64,000 nucleotides of DNA from Ferrimonas marina (GTDB taxonomy: Bacteria; Pseudomonadota; Gammaproteobacteria; Enterobacterales; Shewanellaceae). The stretch's first letter is position 1, and each line of letters starts with the position of its first letter. The notes below the pieces were generated by a model. The model worked only from the letters and a program-made list of their open reading frames with translations, did no database searches and was not told where the DNA came from. The stretch spans positions 558,001 through 622,000 of the forward strand of contig NZ_FQXG01000002.1 of NCBI RefSeq assembly GCF_900129905.1. Reading direction: 5' to 3'. Positions 28,117 to 36,332 of this stretch are shown here, piece by piece. The position numbers and the translations under genes were made by a program.

Positions 28117-29331
28117 TTAGTGCGCTGCCCATTCCACTTTGGACAGGTCTACACCGTCTTTGAACATCTCCCACAGCGGGGACATGTCACGCAACTTGCC
28201 GATCGAGTCGTTGATGATCGCGATGGCATGGTCCACTTCTGCCTCGGTGGTAAAGCGGCCGATGCTGAAACGGATGGAGCTGTGGGCCAGCTCATCGTTC
28301 AGACCCAGGGCGCGCAGTACGTAGCTCGGCTCCAGGGAGGCGGAGGTACAGGCACTGCCGGAGGACACGGCCAGGTCTTTCAGGGCCATGATCAGGGACT
28401 CGCCTTCAACAAAGTTGAAGCTGACGTTGAGGTTACCGGCGACACGCTGCTCGGCGTCACCATTGAGGTAAACCTCTTCCATCCCCTTGATGCCGTTCCA
28501 CAGACGGTTGCGCAGGGACAGGATGCGATCGTTCTCGCTGGCCATCTCTTCTTTGGCCAGGCGGCAGGCTTCACCCAAACCAACGATCTGGTGGGTCGCC
28601 AGGGTGCCGGAGCGCATGCCGCGCTCGTGACCGCCACCGTGCATCTGGGCTTCCAGACGAACACGGGGCTTACGGCGTACGTACAGGGCACCGATGCCCT
28701 TGGGGCCGTACATCTTGTGGCCGGAGATGGAGATCATGTCGACCTGCATCGCCTTCACGTCCAGCGGCAGCTTGCCGGCGCTCTGGGCCGCGTCCACGTG
28801 GAACAGGATGCCCTTGCTGCGACACAGCTCGCCGATGGCGGAGATGTCGTGGATAACGCCGATCTCGTTGTTGACGTGCATGATAGACACCAGCACGGTG
28901 TCGTCACGCATGGCCGCCTCGATGCGCTCCAGCGGGATGATGCCGTTGGCTGCCGGCTCCAGGTAGGTCACCTCGAAGCCTTCACGCTCCAGCTGACGAC
29001 AGGTGTCCAGCACGGCTTTGTGCTCGGTCTTGCTGGTGATGACGTGCTTGCCGCGCTTCTGGTAGAAGGTGGCAGCGCCCTTGATCGCCAGGTTGTTGGA
29101 CTCGGTGGCACCGGAGGTGAACACGATCTCACGGGGGTCGGCGTTGAGCAGTTCGGCGACGTTGTTACGGGCCACGTCCACGGCCTCTTCGGCTTGCCAG
29201 CCAAAGCGGTGGGAGCGGGACGCCGGGTTACCGAAGTTACCGTCCAGGGTGAGGTGCTGCATCATCGCTTCCGCAACACGGGGGTCCACCGGCGTGGTGG
29301 CAGAGTAGTCAAAGTAGATCGGGAGTCTCAT
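28117..29331 (-). CDS. iscS: Cysteine desulfurase IscS
   Basis: PLP enzyme that takes sulfur from cysteine for Fe-S clusters, thiolated tRNA and cofactors. The 404 residues start [18 protein letters not shown]; a nine-codon upstream extension to 29358 is not conserved. Visible are the PLP lysine in [16 protein letters not shown] and the mobile active-site loop [17 protein letters not shown] with the catalytic cysteine. Second gene of the operon after iscR. Confidence 0.98.
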   Translation of the reverse strand: MRLPIYFDYSATTPVDPRVAEAMMQHLTLDGNFGNPASRSHRFGWQAEEAVDVARNNVAELLNADPREIVFTSGATESNNLAIKGAATFYQKRGKHVITSKTEHKAVLDTCRQLEREGFEVTYLEPAANGIIPLERIEAAMRDDTVLVSIMHVNNEIGVIHDISAIGELCRSKGILFHVDAAQSAGKLPLDVKAMQVDMISISGHKMYGPKGIGALYVRRKPRVRLEAQMHGGGHERGMRSGTLATHQIVGLGEACRLAKEEMASENDRILSLRNRLWNGIKGMEEVYLNGDAEQRVAGNLNVSFNFVEGESLIMALKDLAVSSGSACTSASLEPSYVLRALGLNDELAHSSIRFSIGRFTTEAEVDHAIAIINDSIGKLRDMSPLWEMFKDGVDLSKVEWAAH

Positions 29332-29390
29332 TACTTTCTCCACATACGAGCCGGTCACTATGGTTCCGGCGTAAAACAGACTGCCTGCAA

Positions 29391-29858
29391 TCAGGCCCGG
29401 GCACGGGCCTGGTTGCGTACCTGGGCCTCTTCCTGGCGCAGGCTGACGACTTTCACTTGCCGATCCTCCATCAGATCCGCAAGGCTGATACCGTTAAGAA
29501 AACTGGCAATACGATCACTCAGGTCGCCCCACAGCGAGTGGGTCAGACAGCGGGCACCGCCCTGGCAGTTGCTCTGGCCGTGGCAGCGGGTGGCGTCCAC
29601 CGACTCGTCCACTGCATGAACCACCATGCCTACCGAGATCTCCTCCGCGGCCTTGCCCAGCAGGTAACCGCCACCGGGACCACGCACACTGGAGACCAGG
29701 CCCTGCTTGCGCAGCTTGGCGAACAGCTGCTCCAGGTAGGACAGGGAGATCCCTTGGCGTTCGGAGATGTCCGCCAGAGGGACGGGCCCTTCCGGGGTAT
29801 GGAGGGCGACATCCAGAATCGCGGTTACCGCATAGCGGCCTTTCGATGTGAGTCTCAT
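29391..29858 (-). CDS. iscR: Fe-S cluster-responsive regulator IscR
   Basis: Rrf2-family winged-helix repressor that binds a [2Fe-2S] cluster and represses its own operon. The 155 residues have the HTH near the N-terminus ([46 protein letters not shown]) and the cluster ligands in [19 protein letters not shown] (three cysteines plus His). Directly upstream are two adjoining IscR-type boxes, so autoregulation is expected. Confidence 0.98.
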   Translation of the reverse strand: MRLTSKGRYAVTAILDVALHTPEGPVPLADISERQGISLSYLEQLFAKLRKQGLVSSVRGPGGGYLLGKAAEEISVGMVVHAVDESVDATRCHGQSNCQGGARCLTHSLWGDLSDRIASFLNGISLADLMEDRQVKVVSLRQEEAQVRNQARARA

Positions 29859-29895
29859 TGCCAGTTTCCTTCCGTAATTCTACGGCCCAGTCTAT

Positions 29896-29920
29896 ATACC
29901 CGACCAATTTAGTCAAGTAT
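29896..29920 (-). promoter_or_regulatory. IscR type 1 box, proximal
   Basis: A 25-bp match to the E. coli type 1 pattern ATASYYGACTRWWWYAGTCRRSTAT (GAC...GTC arms, ATA and TAT ends). On the minus strand it overlaps a promoter-like TTGACT element about 50 bp before the iscR start. Expected to bind [2Fe-2S]-IscR and repress the operon. Confidence 0.85.
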
Positions 29921-29945
29921 AAAACCAACCAATCTGGTCAGGTAT
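29921..29945 (-). promoter_or_regulatory. IscR type 1 box, distal
   Basis: A second, weaker 25-bp match (AAC...GGTC arms, ending AGGTAT) begins exactly where the first ends. Two tandem boxes also occur at the E. coli iscR promoter. Confidence 0.7.
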
Positions 29946-30172
29946 TAATTTGGGACCGTCACCGAGGGGAATAACCCAGTTCGGCGCAGCGGTATTTAAC
30001 CCTAACGTCCAGTCGGGATCAACGACCCTGATCGCACCTTTGTCGCTGCCTGGTCTGCTGCGGCGTTCACGGGCTAGGCAGGCAATGGCTCAATGACCAG
30101 CTTTTGCCCGGCTTTTGTGCTTTTTAAACCATTTTTTCGCCAGAAACCGACTTCAGGAACACGCTCAAAAAA

Positions 30173-30922
30173 TTAGCGATTAGCCTCATCGTCCGCTTGA
30201 TTTCGCGGCGAAGGCCGTTCGATGGAGGTGAGGATCCCACGGAGGATATTGAGCTCCTGCTGCTCCGGCCGGGCCCGGTTAAACAGCCGGCGCAGCTTGT
30301 TCATGATCTGCCCCGGGTGGGCCTGGATGATAAAGCCGGTCTTGAGCAGCACCCGCTCCAGGTGACCATAGAAGGAGGCCATCTGTTCGGCATTGGGGTA
30401 CTCGGTGTCGTCCGCCTCGGTCGGTGCCTGCTGCATCGCCAGGTGGGCCATGCGGGTCTCGTAGCTCAGCAGCTGTACCGCCTGGGCCAGGTTCAGCGAG
30501 CTGTACTCGGGGTTGGCGGGGATGCAGACATGGTAGTGGCACATCTGCAGCTCTTCATTATTAAGGCCATGGTTCTCCCGGCCAAACACCAGGGCCACCG
30601 GCCCCTTCTGCCCCTCCTGGGCCAGCTTGGTGCCCGCTTCTCGGGCGTCCAGCATCGGCCAGCTCAGGGTGCGGCTGCGGGCACTGGTGCCGATCACCAG
30701 GCTGCAGTCGGCGATGGCGGAGGGCAGATCCTCGGTCACCACCATGTTCTTCAGCACATCACTGGCGCCGGCGGCCAGGGCCATGGAGTGGCCATCCACC
30801 TCGGTGCGCGGCGCGGCCAGCACCAGCTGGGACAACCCCATGGTCTTCATAGCTCGGGCGGCGGAGCCGATATTGCCGGAGTGGGAGGTGCCCACCAGCA
30901 CGATGCGGATGTTCTCTAACAT
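30173..30922 (-). CDS. trmJ: tRNA (cytidine/uridine-2'-O) methyltransferase TrmJ
   Basis: SPOUT-class enzyme that methylates the 2'-O of position 32 in tRNAs. The 249 residues have the family start [22 protein letters not shown], then [46 protein letters not shown], the trefoil-knot SAM motifs. A C-terminal extension ([18 protein letters not shown]) follows. It lies upstream of iscR, same strand, as in E. coli, and is divergent from suhB. Confidence 0.96.
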   Translation of the reverse strand: MLENIRIVLVGTSHSGNIGSAARAMKTMGLSQLVLAAPRTEVDGHSMALAAGASDVLKNMVVTEDLPSAIADCSLVIGTSARSRTLSWPMLDAREAGTKLAQEGQKGPVALVFGRENHGLNNEELQMCHYHVCIPANPEYSSLNLAQAVQLLSYETRMAHLAMQQAPTEADDTEYPNAEQMASFYGHLERVLLKTGFIIQAHPGQIMNKLRRLFNRARPEQQELNILRGILTSIERPSPRNQADDEANR

Positions 30923-31112
30923 GGGAGTTCTCTGAATGTCGTTAGGGCGGCGATGTTAGCACAGCCAGCGGCTATGCTTTAACTCCCATTGAACGCCTAG
31001 GCGACTGCGATTCTCCTTGCCAAGCGACGGGGTTCTGATAGAATCTCGCGCCTTGACTCCCGGGGTTCGCCCCGTGGCTAGCCGTTCTTTTACATCCCTG
31101 GGGTATCGTCTT

Positions 31113-31916
31113 ATGCATCCGATGCTGAACATCGCCGTGCGCGCTGCGCGCAACGCAGGCAACCTGATTGGTCGCGCTTTTGAAGATCTGGAAAAGGTGG
31201 AAGCCGAACAGAAAGGCTTGAACGACTACGTGACCAACGTAGATCGTGACGCCGAACAGGCCATTGTCGCCACCATCCGCAAATCCTATCCGGAGCACAC
31301 CATCATCGGCGAAGAGTGCGGCACCTTGACCGGTGAGCACGATGAGTTCCGCTGGATCATCGACCCCCTGGATGGCACCACCAACTTTATGCGCGGCATC
31401 CCCCACTTCGCCGTGTCCGTCGCCCTGCAGATCAACGGCAAGATTGAACACGCCGTGGTTTACGATCCGATCCGCAACGAACTGTTCAGCGCCAGCCGTG
31501 GCGCCGGCGCCCAACTGGACGGCCGTCGCCTGCGCGTTACCAACGCCCGCGAACTGAACGGTACCCTGCTGGCCACCGGCTTCCCGTTCAAGCAGCGTCA
31601 GCACACCGAAAGCTACCTGGCGATCTTCAACGACCTGTTTGCCGACGTCGCAGACATGCGCCGGGCCGGCTCCGCCGCCCTGGACCTGGCCTACGTGGCT
31701 GCCGGTCGTCTCGACGGTTACTGGGAGATCGGCCTCAAGCCGTGGGACTTCGCCGGTGGCGAACTGCTGGTACGTGAAGCCGGCGGCATCGTCTCCGACT
31801 TCACCGGTGGCCACGGCTTTGTCCAAAGCGGCAACCTGGTGGCGGGAGCCCCCAAGGTCACTGCCGGCATCGTCAGCAAGATGCGCGGCCACCTGACCGA
31901 AAGCCTCAAGCGCTAA
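31113..31916 (+). CDS. suhB: Inositol monophosphatase / rRNA-maturation factor SuhB
   Basis: Magnesium-dependent phosphatase family member that in E. coli also acts in rRNA antitermination complexes. The 267 residues contain the metal motifs GEECG, IDPLDGTTNFMRGIPHF and the C-terminal LKPWDFAGGELLVREAGG. I start at 31113 (MHPMLNIAVRAAR), the conserved N-terminus, rather than at 31017. Divergent from trmJ, the usual arrangement. Confidence 0.97.
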   Translation: MHPMLNIAVRAARNAGNLIGRAFEDLEKVEAEQKGLNDYVTNVDRDAEQAIVATIRKSYPEHTIIGEECGTLTGEHDEFRWIIDPLDGTTNFMRGIPHFAVSVALQINGKIEHAVVYDPIRNELFSASRGAGAQLDGRRLRVTNARELNGTLLATGFPFKQRQHTESYLAIFNDLFADVADMRRAGSAALDLAYVAAGRLDGYWEIGLKPWDFAGGELLVREAGGIVSDFTGGHGFVQSGNLVAGAPKVTAGIVSKMRGHLTESLKR

Positions 31917-31928
31917 TAAGCGGTCTAA

Positions 31929-31960
31929 TAAAAAGCGCAGCCCCAGGGCTGCGCTTTTTT
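31929..31960 (+). terminator. Terminator after suhB
   Basis: AGCGCAGCCC / GGGCTGCGCT stem followed by a T-run. Confidence 0.9.
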
Positions 31961-32033
31961 GTGCCTTGCTGCCAGCAACGTGCTTGAAAACGGCAAGGGA
32001 TGTCAGGGGCTGCTGGAGACAACCCCAATGGTG

Positions 32034-32261
32034 TCAGCGCATCAGTCGCTGCAGCCACTGGCCAATCTTGGCGAACACGAAGTAGACCCCCAGGCCCAAA
32101 GCCACGAACGGGGCGGACAGCACGCACAGCAGCAACACGCCAAAATAGGAGAGGCGCTTGGGGTGTAACCAGCGCTGATGCCTTGGGCGTGCCGCTGGGG
32201 CGTTTGCGGATGACACCGAATTTGTCGAAACCACCTGACTGTCCTCTCTCTTACTGACCAT
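32034..32261 (-). CDS. Small single-span membrane protein, unknown
   Basis: A 75-residue protein: a polar, basic N-terminal third (REDSQVVSTNSV; ARPRHQRWLHPKRL) then a long hydrophobic segment (FGVLLLCVLSAPFVALGLGV and on to YFVFAKIGQW) and a basic end. The segment could be one long or two short helices. Upstream ribosome binding site is weak (ACAGG). No family known to me; it is convergent with suhB. Confidence 0.5.
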   Translation of the reverse strand: MVSKREDSQVVSTNSVSSANAPAARPRHQRWLHPKRLSYFGVLLLCVLSAPFVALGLGVYFVFAKIGQWLQRLMR

Positions 32262-32394
32262 TACCTGTCACAAAACCGAGCCACTCTGAGACCACCCAAA
32301 GCGTGACGCCGCGCCCATTTTAAACCTAAATGGCTGCCTCGGCACCCTCCCTGCCCCTAAACTGGGGGCAGGTCAATAGAATGGATAAGAATAA

Positions 32395-32826
32395 ATGAAC
32401 TCCCTCTACCAGAAATATGGCATAAAAAGTTTGAAGATCTGTGAACATGCCATCCTGATCATCATCGCCGTTGCCACCCTGTTCGCCATCGGCGAAGAGG
32501 TGATGCTGATGCTCGACCGCGGCAGCGTCACCCTGGCGGATCTGCTGCTGATGTTCATCTATCTGGAAGTACTGGCGATGGTGGCCAACTATGCCGAGGT
32601 GGGCAAGCTGCCGATCCGGATGCCGATCTACATCGCCATCGTGGCACTGGCTCGCTACATGATCCTGGATATGAAGTCGATGGATGACTGGCGTGTACTG
32701 GCGGTGTCGGTTTCCGCCCTGGTTCTGGCCGCCACCGTGGTGGTGATCCGCTTCGGTCAGATCAAACTGCCCTACCCGGTAGCTGACCAGAGTAAGGCGA
32801 CTGGCGACGATAAGCCGGCTAAGTAA
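32395..32826 (+). CDS. psiE: PsiE-family membrane protein
   Basis: Phosphate-starvation-inducible E family; role still unknown. The 143 residues show four membrane segments: KICEHAILIIIAVATLFAIG, VTLADLLLMFIYLEVLAMVA, MPIYIAIVALARYMILDMKS and VLAVSVSALVLAATVVVI. ICEH, FIYLEVLAM and ARYMILD-type motifs are characteristic. The N-terminus NSLYQKYG is cytosolic. I did not find a convincing Pho box upstream. Ends before a strong terminator. Confidence 0.88.
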   Translation: MNSLYQKYGIKSLKICEHAILIIIAVATLFAIGEEVMLMLDRGSVTLADLLLMFIYLEVLAMVANYAEVGKLPIRMPIYIAIVALARYMILDMKSMDDWRVLAVSVSALVLAATVVVIRFGQIKLPYPVADQSKATGDDKPAK

Positions 32827-32837
32827 GCCAATGGATA

Positions 32838-32872
32838 TAAAAAAACCAGGGTCCGTGACCCTGGTTTTTTTT
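32838..32872. terminator. Bidirectional terminator between psiE and the YecH-family gene
   Basis: CCAGGGTC / GACCCTGG stem between long A- and T-runs. Confidence 0.92.
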
Positions 32873-32890
32873 GGCTTAGTGGCTGCAGCC

Positions 32891-33130
32891 TTAGTGATTG
32901 CAGACGCGGGCCCGGTTGAGCACGTAGCCTTCCCCCTCGGGGACAATCTTGCCGGCCTTGTTGAGGAACGCCAGCAGGTCTTCAATGGCCAGGTCCTGCA
33001 GCTTGCAGGTGTGGAACCGGGCGGCCTCGCCAAAGTGCTGCTCAGACAGCGCTGCCAGTTGCACCAGGGTCTTGGGCTCGGCAGACTCGGCCAGTAAGGC
33101 CATAAATTCATGGGCATGTACACTGGACAT
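32891..33130 (-). CDS. YecH family (DUF2492) protein
   Basis: A 79-residue protein beginning MSSVHAHEFMALLAES and containing FGEAARFHTCKLQDLAIEDL and a C-terminal RVCNH. His and Cys residues at these positions (HAH, FHTC, VCNH) match the YecH/DUF2492 family, thought to bind metal. Role unknown. It is convergent with psiE and divergent from btsS. Confidence 0.85.
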   Translation of the reverse strand: MSSVHAHEFMALLAESAEPKTLVQLAALSEQHFGEAARFHTCKLQDLAIEDLLAFLNKAGKIVPEGEGYVLNRARVCNH

Positions 33131-33239
33131 GATCCGTCTCCTGTTTTCTAAAGTTGCATCATATTAGCATCTTTAAAAACGGGTACCATGATCCATTCGA
33201 TCTTTTTCACCCCTTTGGAGACCCGCCCTTTCCCGCGCT

Positions 33240-34925
33240 ATGGACACCATTGACCTGATCATGAAGCTGACTCAGCAGATGAGTCTCTACCTGGTGCTGG
33301 CTTACCTGCTGACCAAGACGCCGGTACTGCGGCCAATGGTGGACCTGGCGGTGCACCTGCCCCATAAGCTGATCCTCTATGTCACCTTCTCGGTGTTCTG
33401 CATCATGGGCACCTATTTTGGTGAACAGACCCAGGGGGCGATCGCCAACACGAGGGCGATGGGGGCGATCCTGTCCGGCCTGCTGGGCGGCCCGGTCACC
33501 GGTTTCTTTGTCGGCCTCACCGGCGGCCTGCACCGCTACAGCCTGGGCGGCTTTACCGATCTGGCCTGTGCCATCTCCACCACCTCCGAAGGGCTGTTTG
33601 CCGGCCTGATGCACCTGAAACTGCGCCGCTCCCACCAGCTTGAGGCGTTGTTCGACCCGTTCCGGGTGTTCGCCATCGCCCTCACCGCCGAGGTGATGCA
33701 GATGGGGCTGATCCTGCTGATCGCTCGCCCCTTCGTCGATGCCTGGGCGCTGGTGCAGACCATCGCCATCCCGATGATGCTGGTCAACTCCCTGGGTGCG
33801 GCCCTGTTTATGAGCATGATCCGCGACCAGCGCACCATGGCGGAGAAGCTGTCCAGCTCCCACTCGGCCAAGGCATTGAAGATCGCCGAGCGCAGCGTTG
33901 GCATCCTGGCCGGAGGCTTCAACCAGGACACCACCGCCCGCATTGCCCGCATCATCTACGAAGAGACCAAGGTCAGTGCGGTGGCGATCACCGATCGCGA
34001 CAAACTGCTGGCCTTTATCGGCACCGGTGACGATCACCATATTCCCGGCACCCCCATCTCCTCCGGGCTCACCCTGGAGGCGATCAAGCAAAACCGGGTG
34101 GTGTTCGCCGATGGGGTGCAACGCCAGTACCAGTGCTCCATCTCAGATCAGTGCCAGTTGGGCTCCAGCCTGATTGTGCCACTGCGCGGCGATAACGAGG
34201 TGATTGGCACGGTGAAGCTGTATGAGAAGAAGAAGCGGATCTTCCTGAACCTCAACTACACCCTGGGCGAGGGGATCGCCCGGGTGCTGTCCAACCAGAT
34301 TTTGCACGGCCGTTATGTGGAACAGAAATCCCTGCTGACCCAGGCTGAGCTGAAGCTGCTGCACGCCCAGGTCAGCCCGCACTTTCTGTTCAACGCCCTC
34401 AATACCCTGGCGGCAGTGACCCGCCGCACTCCGGACAAGGCGCGGGCGCTGATCCTGGACTTGGCCTCCTTCCTGCGCACCAACCTGAAGCGGGGCACAG
34501 GCCAGGTTACCCTGGCTGAGGAGCTGGAGCATATCCGCACCTATCTGACCATCGAGCAGGCCCGCTTTGGCGACCGGCTGCAGGTGGAGATCGACGTCGA
34601 CGAAGCACTCAAGGGGCAGATCCTGCCCACCTTTACCCTGCAGCCGCTGGTAGAAAACGCCATCAAGCACGGTACCTCCACTTTGCTGGAGCCCGGCCGG
34701 GTCAAGATCTGGTCGCAGACGGACCAGGACGACCTGCTGCTGATCGTCGAGGACAACGCCGGCGCCTATCCGGATAAGCCTAAGCGCTCCGACGGCCTGG
34801 GGCTGAACATCGTTGACCGCCGAATCAAAAACCTCCATGGTCAGGAGTACGGCCTGGAGACCCAGAGTGAGCCCGGCATCGCCACCCGGGTGTTTGTACG
34901 TTTGCCGAGGAAACAGGAAGGATGA
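33240..34925 (+). CDS. btsS: Sensor histidine kinase of the LytS/BtsS type
   Basis: Membrane sensor that in E. coli BtsS binds external pyruvate. The 561 residues begin with a 5TMR-LYT module of about six helices (LVLAYLLTKTP; GAILSGLLGGPVTGFFVGLT; GLILLIARPFVDAW). A GAF-like domain follows (AERSVGILAGGFNQDT; VSAVAITDRDKLLAFIG). Then the His_kinase region with HAQVSPHFLFNALNTLAA (phosphorylatable His) and HATPase_c (PLVENAIKHG; GLGLNIVDRRI). Its last four bases overlap the btsR start (ATGA). The cstA-type gene 1.4 kb downstream with BtsR-like operators supports the BtsS rather than LytS/YpdA assignment. Confidence 0.88.
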   Translation: MDTIDLIMKLTQQMSLYLVLAYLLTKTPVLRPMVDLAVHLPHKLILYVTFSVFCIMGTYFGEQTQGAIANTRAMGAILSGLLGGPVTGFFVGLTGGLHRYSLGGFTDLACAISTTSEGLFAGLMHLKLRRSHQLEALFDPFRVFAIALTAEVMQMGLILLIARPFVDAWALVQTIAIPMMLVNSLGAALFMSMIRDQRTMAEKLSSSHSAKALKIAERSVGILAGGFNQDTTARIARIIYEETKVSAVAITDRDKLLAFIGTGDDHHIPGTPISSGLTLEAIKQNRVVFADGVQRQYQCSISDQCQLGSSLIVPLRGDNEVIGTVKLYEKKKRIFLNLNYTLGEGIARVLSNQILHGRYVEQKSLLTQAELKLLHAQVSPHFLFNALNTLAAVTRRTPDKARALILDLASFLRTNLKRGTGQVTLAEELEHIRTYLTIEQARFGDRLQVEIDVDEALKGQILPTFTLQPLVENAIKHGTSTLLEPGRVKIWSQTDQDDLLLIVEDNAGAYPDKPKRSDGLGLNIVDRRIKNLHGQEYGLETQSEPGIATRVFVRLPRKQEG

Positions 34926-35635
34926 TCCGCACCCTACTGATTGACGATGAACCCCTGGCCCGGGATGAGTTGGCCATGCTGCTGGAAGAGTTCGACGACA
35001 TCGAGGTGGTCGGCGAGGCCAATAACGCCCTGGAGGGGATGAGCCAACTCAATGCCCTGCGACCGGACCTGGTGTTCGTCGATATCCAGATGCCCAAGAT
35101 CACCGGCATCGAGATGCTGGCGATGCTGGACCCGGACACCATGCCTAAGATGGTGTTCGTCACCGCCTACGACGAGTACGCCATCAGCGCCTTTGAGAAG
35201 AACGCCTTCGACTACCTGCTCAAGCCGGTGGCGCCGGAGCGGCTGGCCAAGACCCTGGAGCGGATCCGGGCGCTGCAGCAACCCCAGGACCCCGCCCCGC
35301 TGCTGTCCGAACCGCTGCGCCACCTGCCCTGCTATAGCGGCAAAACCCTTAAGGTGGTGCCTATCCATGAGGTGGAATACGTCTATTCCGACCTCAGCGG
35401 TGTGCATGTGGCCACAGGTCAAGGCACCTTCCACACCCAGCTGACCCTTAAGACACTGGAAGAGCGAAGCGAATTAATGCGTTGCCATCGACAGTACCTG
35501 GTGCAGCCCGGTGCCATCGCCGAGATCCAGCTGCAGGAGGGCGGTGGCGGTGAGATCTTGACCCGTGCCAACCAGCAGGTACCAGTGAGTCGGCGCTACA
35601 TGAAAGCCATCAAACAGCGATTTGGGTTTCAATAG
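34922..35635 (+). CDS. btsR: LytTR response regulator of the BtsR type
   Basis: Response regulator paired with the upstream kinase. The 237 residues hold a receiver domain (RTLLIDDEPLARDEL; LVFVDIQMPKITGIEML with the phospho-acceptor Asp; VFVTAYDEYAISAFEKNAFD; DYLLKPV) and a C-terminal LytTR DNA-binding domain (VPIHEVEYVYSDLSGVHVAT; MRCHRQYLVQPGAI; QQVPVSRRYMKAIKQRFG). It overlaps btsS by four bases. LytTR proteins bind spaced direct repeats, which are found before the carrier gene downstream. Confidence 0.9.
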   Translation: MIRTLLIDDEPLARDELAMLLEEFDDIEVVGEANNALEGMSQLNALRPDLVFVDIQMPKITGIEMLAMLDPDTMPKMVFVTAYDEYAISAFEKNAFDYLLKPVAPERLAKTLERIRALQQPQDPAPLLSEPLRHLPCYSGKTLKVVPIHEVEYVYSDLSGVHVATGQGTFHTQLTLKTLEERSELMRCHRQYLVQPGAIAEIQLQEGGGGEILTRANQQVPVSRRYMKAIKQRFGFQ

Positions 35636-35729
35636 TGTGATTTTTTAGGCACATCCGCTACCGCTTACTACACTTGATCCGAACCCGTTTGGGGATTGAA
35701 TTCACTGTAGGTTAACGAGGGGTAGCGGC

Positions 35730-36020
35730 ATGTCTTTGACGAAAGCCGATCTGACCAACCATCTGGTCAACCAACGTCAAATGAAGGTCACCGATGCCAG
35801 GGACCTGGTAGACACCTTCTTCGAGGAGATCCGCCACACGCTGGAGGCGGGAGAGGAGGTCAAACTCAGTGGCTTTGGTGTGTTCCATCTGCGCACCAAG
35901 AACGCCCGGCCAGGACGGAACCCAAAGACCGGCCAGGAGCATGAGATCAGTGCCCGTCGCGTGGTCACCTTCTCTGCCGGCGGTAAACTGAAGGGGCGGG
36001 TAGCCACCCTGAAGGCCTAA
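35730..36020 (+). CDS. IHF-alpha-like nucleoid protein (apparent extra copy)
   Basis: The 96-residue protein is close to Ihf[36 protein letters not shown], and the DNA-bending arm with the intercalating proline in [11 protein letters not shown], then [17 protein letters not shown]. ihfA itself normally follows pheT, so this is probably a second gene (inference; pheT is not in the window). It is flanked by btsR and the carrier gene, has ATG after GAGG, and ends at a terminator. A single ACCGCTTA, the BtsR-type half site, is at 35660-35667. Confidence 0.85.
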   Translation: MSLTKADLTNHLVNQRQMKVTDARDLVDTFFEEIRHTLEAGEEVKLSGFGVFHLRTKNARPGRNPKTGQEHEISARRVVTFSAGGKLKGRVATLKA

Positions 36021-36032
36021 CCCGGTCTGTTG

Positions 36033-36058
36033 ACGGCGCTCACATGAGCGCCGTTTTT
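36033..36058 (+). terminator. Terminator after the IHF-alpha-like gene
   Basis: ACGGCGCTCA / TGAGCGCCGT stem with a two-base nominal loop and a T-run. Confidence 0.9.
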
Positions 36059-36173
36059 GTCTGTCTGTAATATGCCAAACACACCTTTTTAACACCCCTG
36101 TTTTTAGACCGCCATCCCACTTTGGTCGAGTAGCGTTACCTGCCGCACAGGCCGCGCCAGCACTGGGTTTAAC

Positions 36174-36262
36174 GCCGTTCAGCCGAACCCTCGACCGCTC
36201 ACTTCTGCGGGCAACCGCTTAACCAGATTATCGACCGCTTAGACCCGTCCAGCTACCGTTCA
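36174..36262 (+). promoter_or_regulatory. Array of five BtsR-like direct repeats upstream of the CstA-type carrier
   Basis: Octamers of the form ACCGYTYA at 36194 (ACCGCTCA), 36214 (ACCGCTTA), 36234 (ACCGCTTA) and 36255 (ACCGTTCA), with a one-mismatch copy at 36174 (GCCGTTCA). Start-to-start spacing is 20, 20, 20 and 21 bp, two helical turns. E. coli BtsR binds ACC(G/A)CT(C/T)A repeats about 13 bp apart before its pyruvate carrier gene. A possible -10 (TAGAAT, 36296-36301) lies at the right distance beyond the array. Confidence 0.8.
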
Positions 36263-36332
36263 GCAAAGAGTGAAAAACCGGATAGGCGACTTGGTTAGAA
36301 TCGTCTCCGTTGTTTGCCCGAGGAAAATTACA

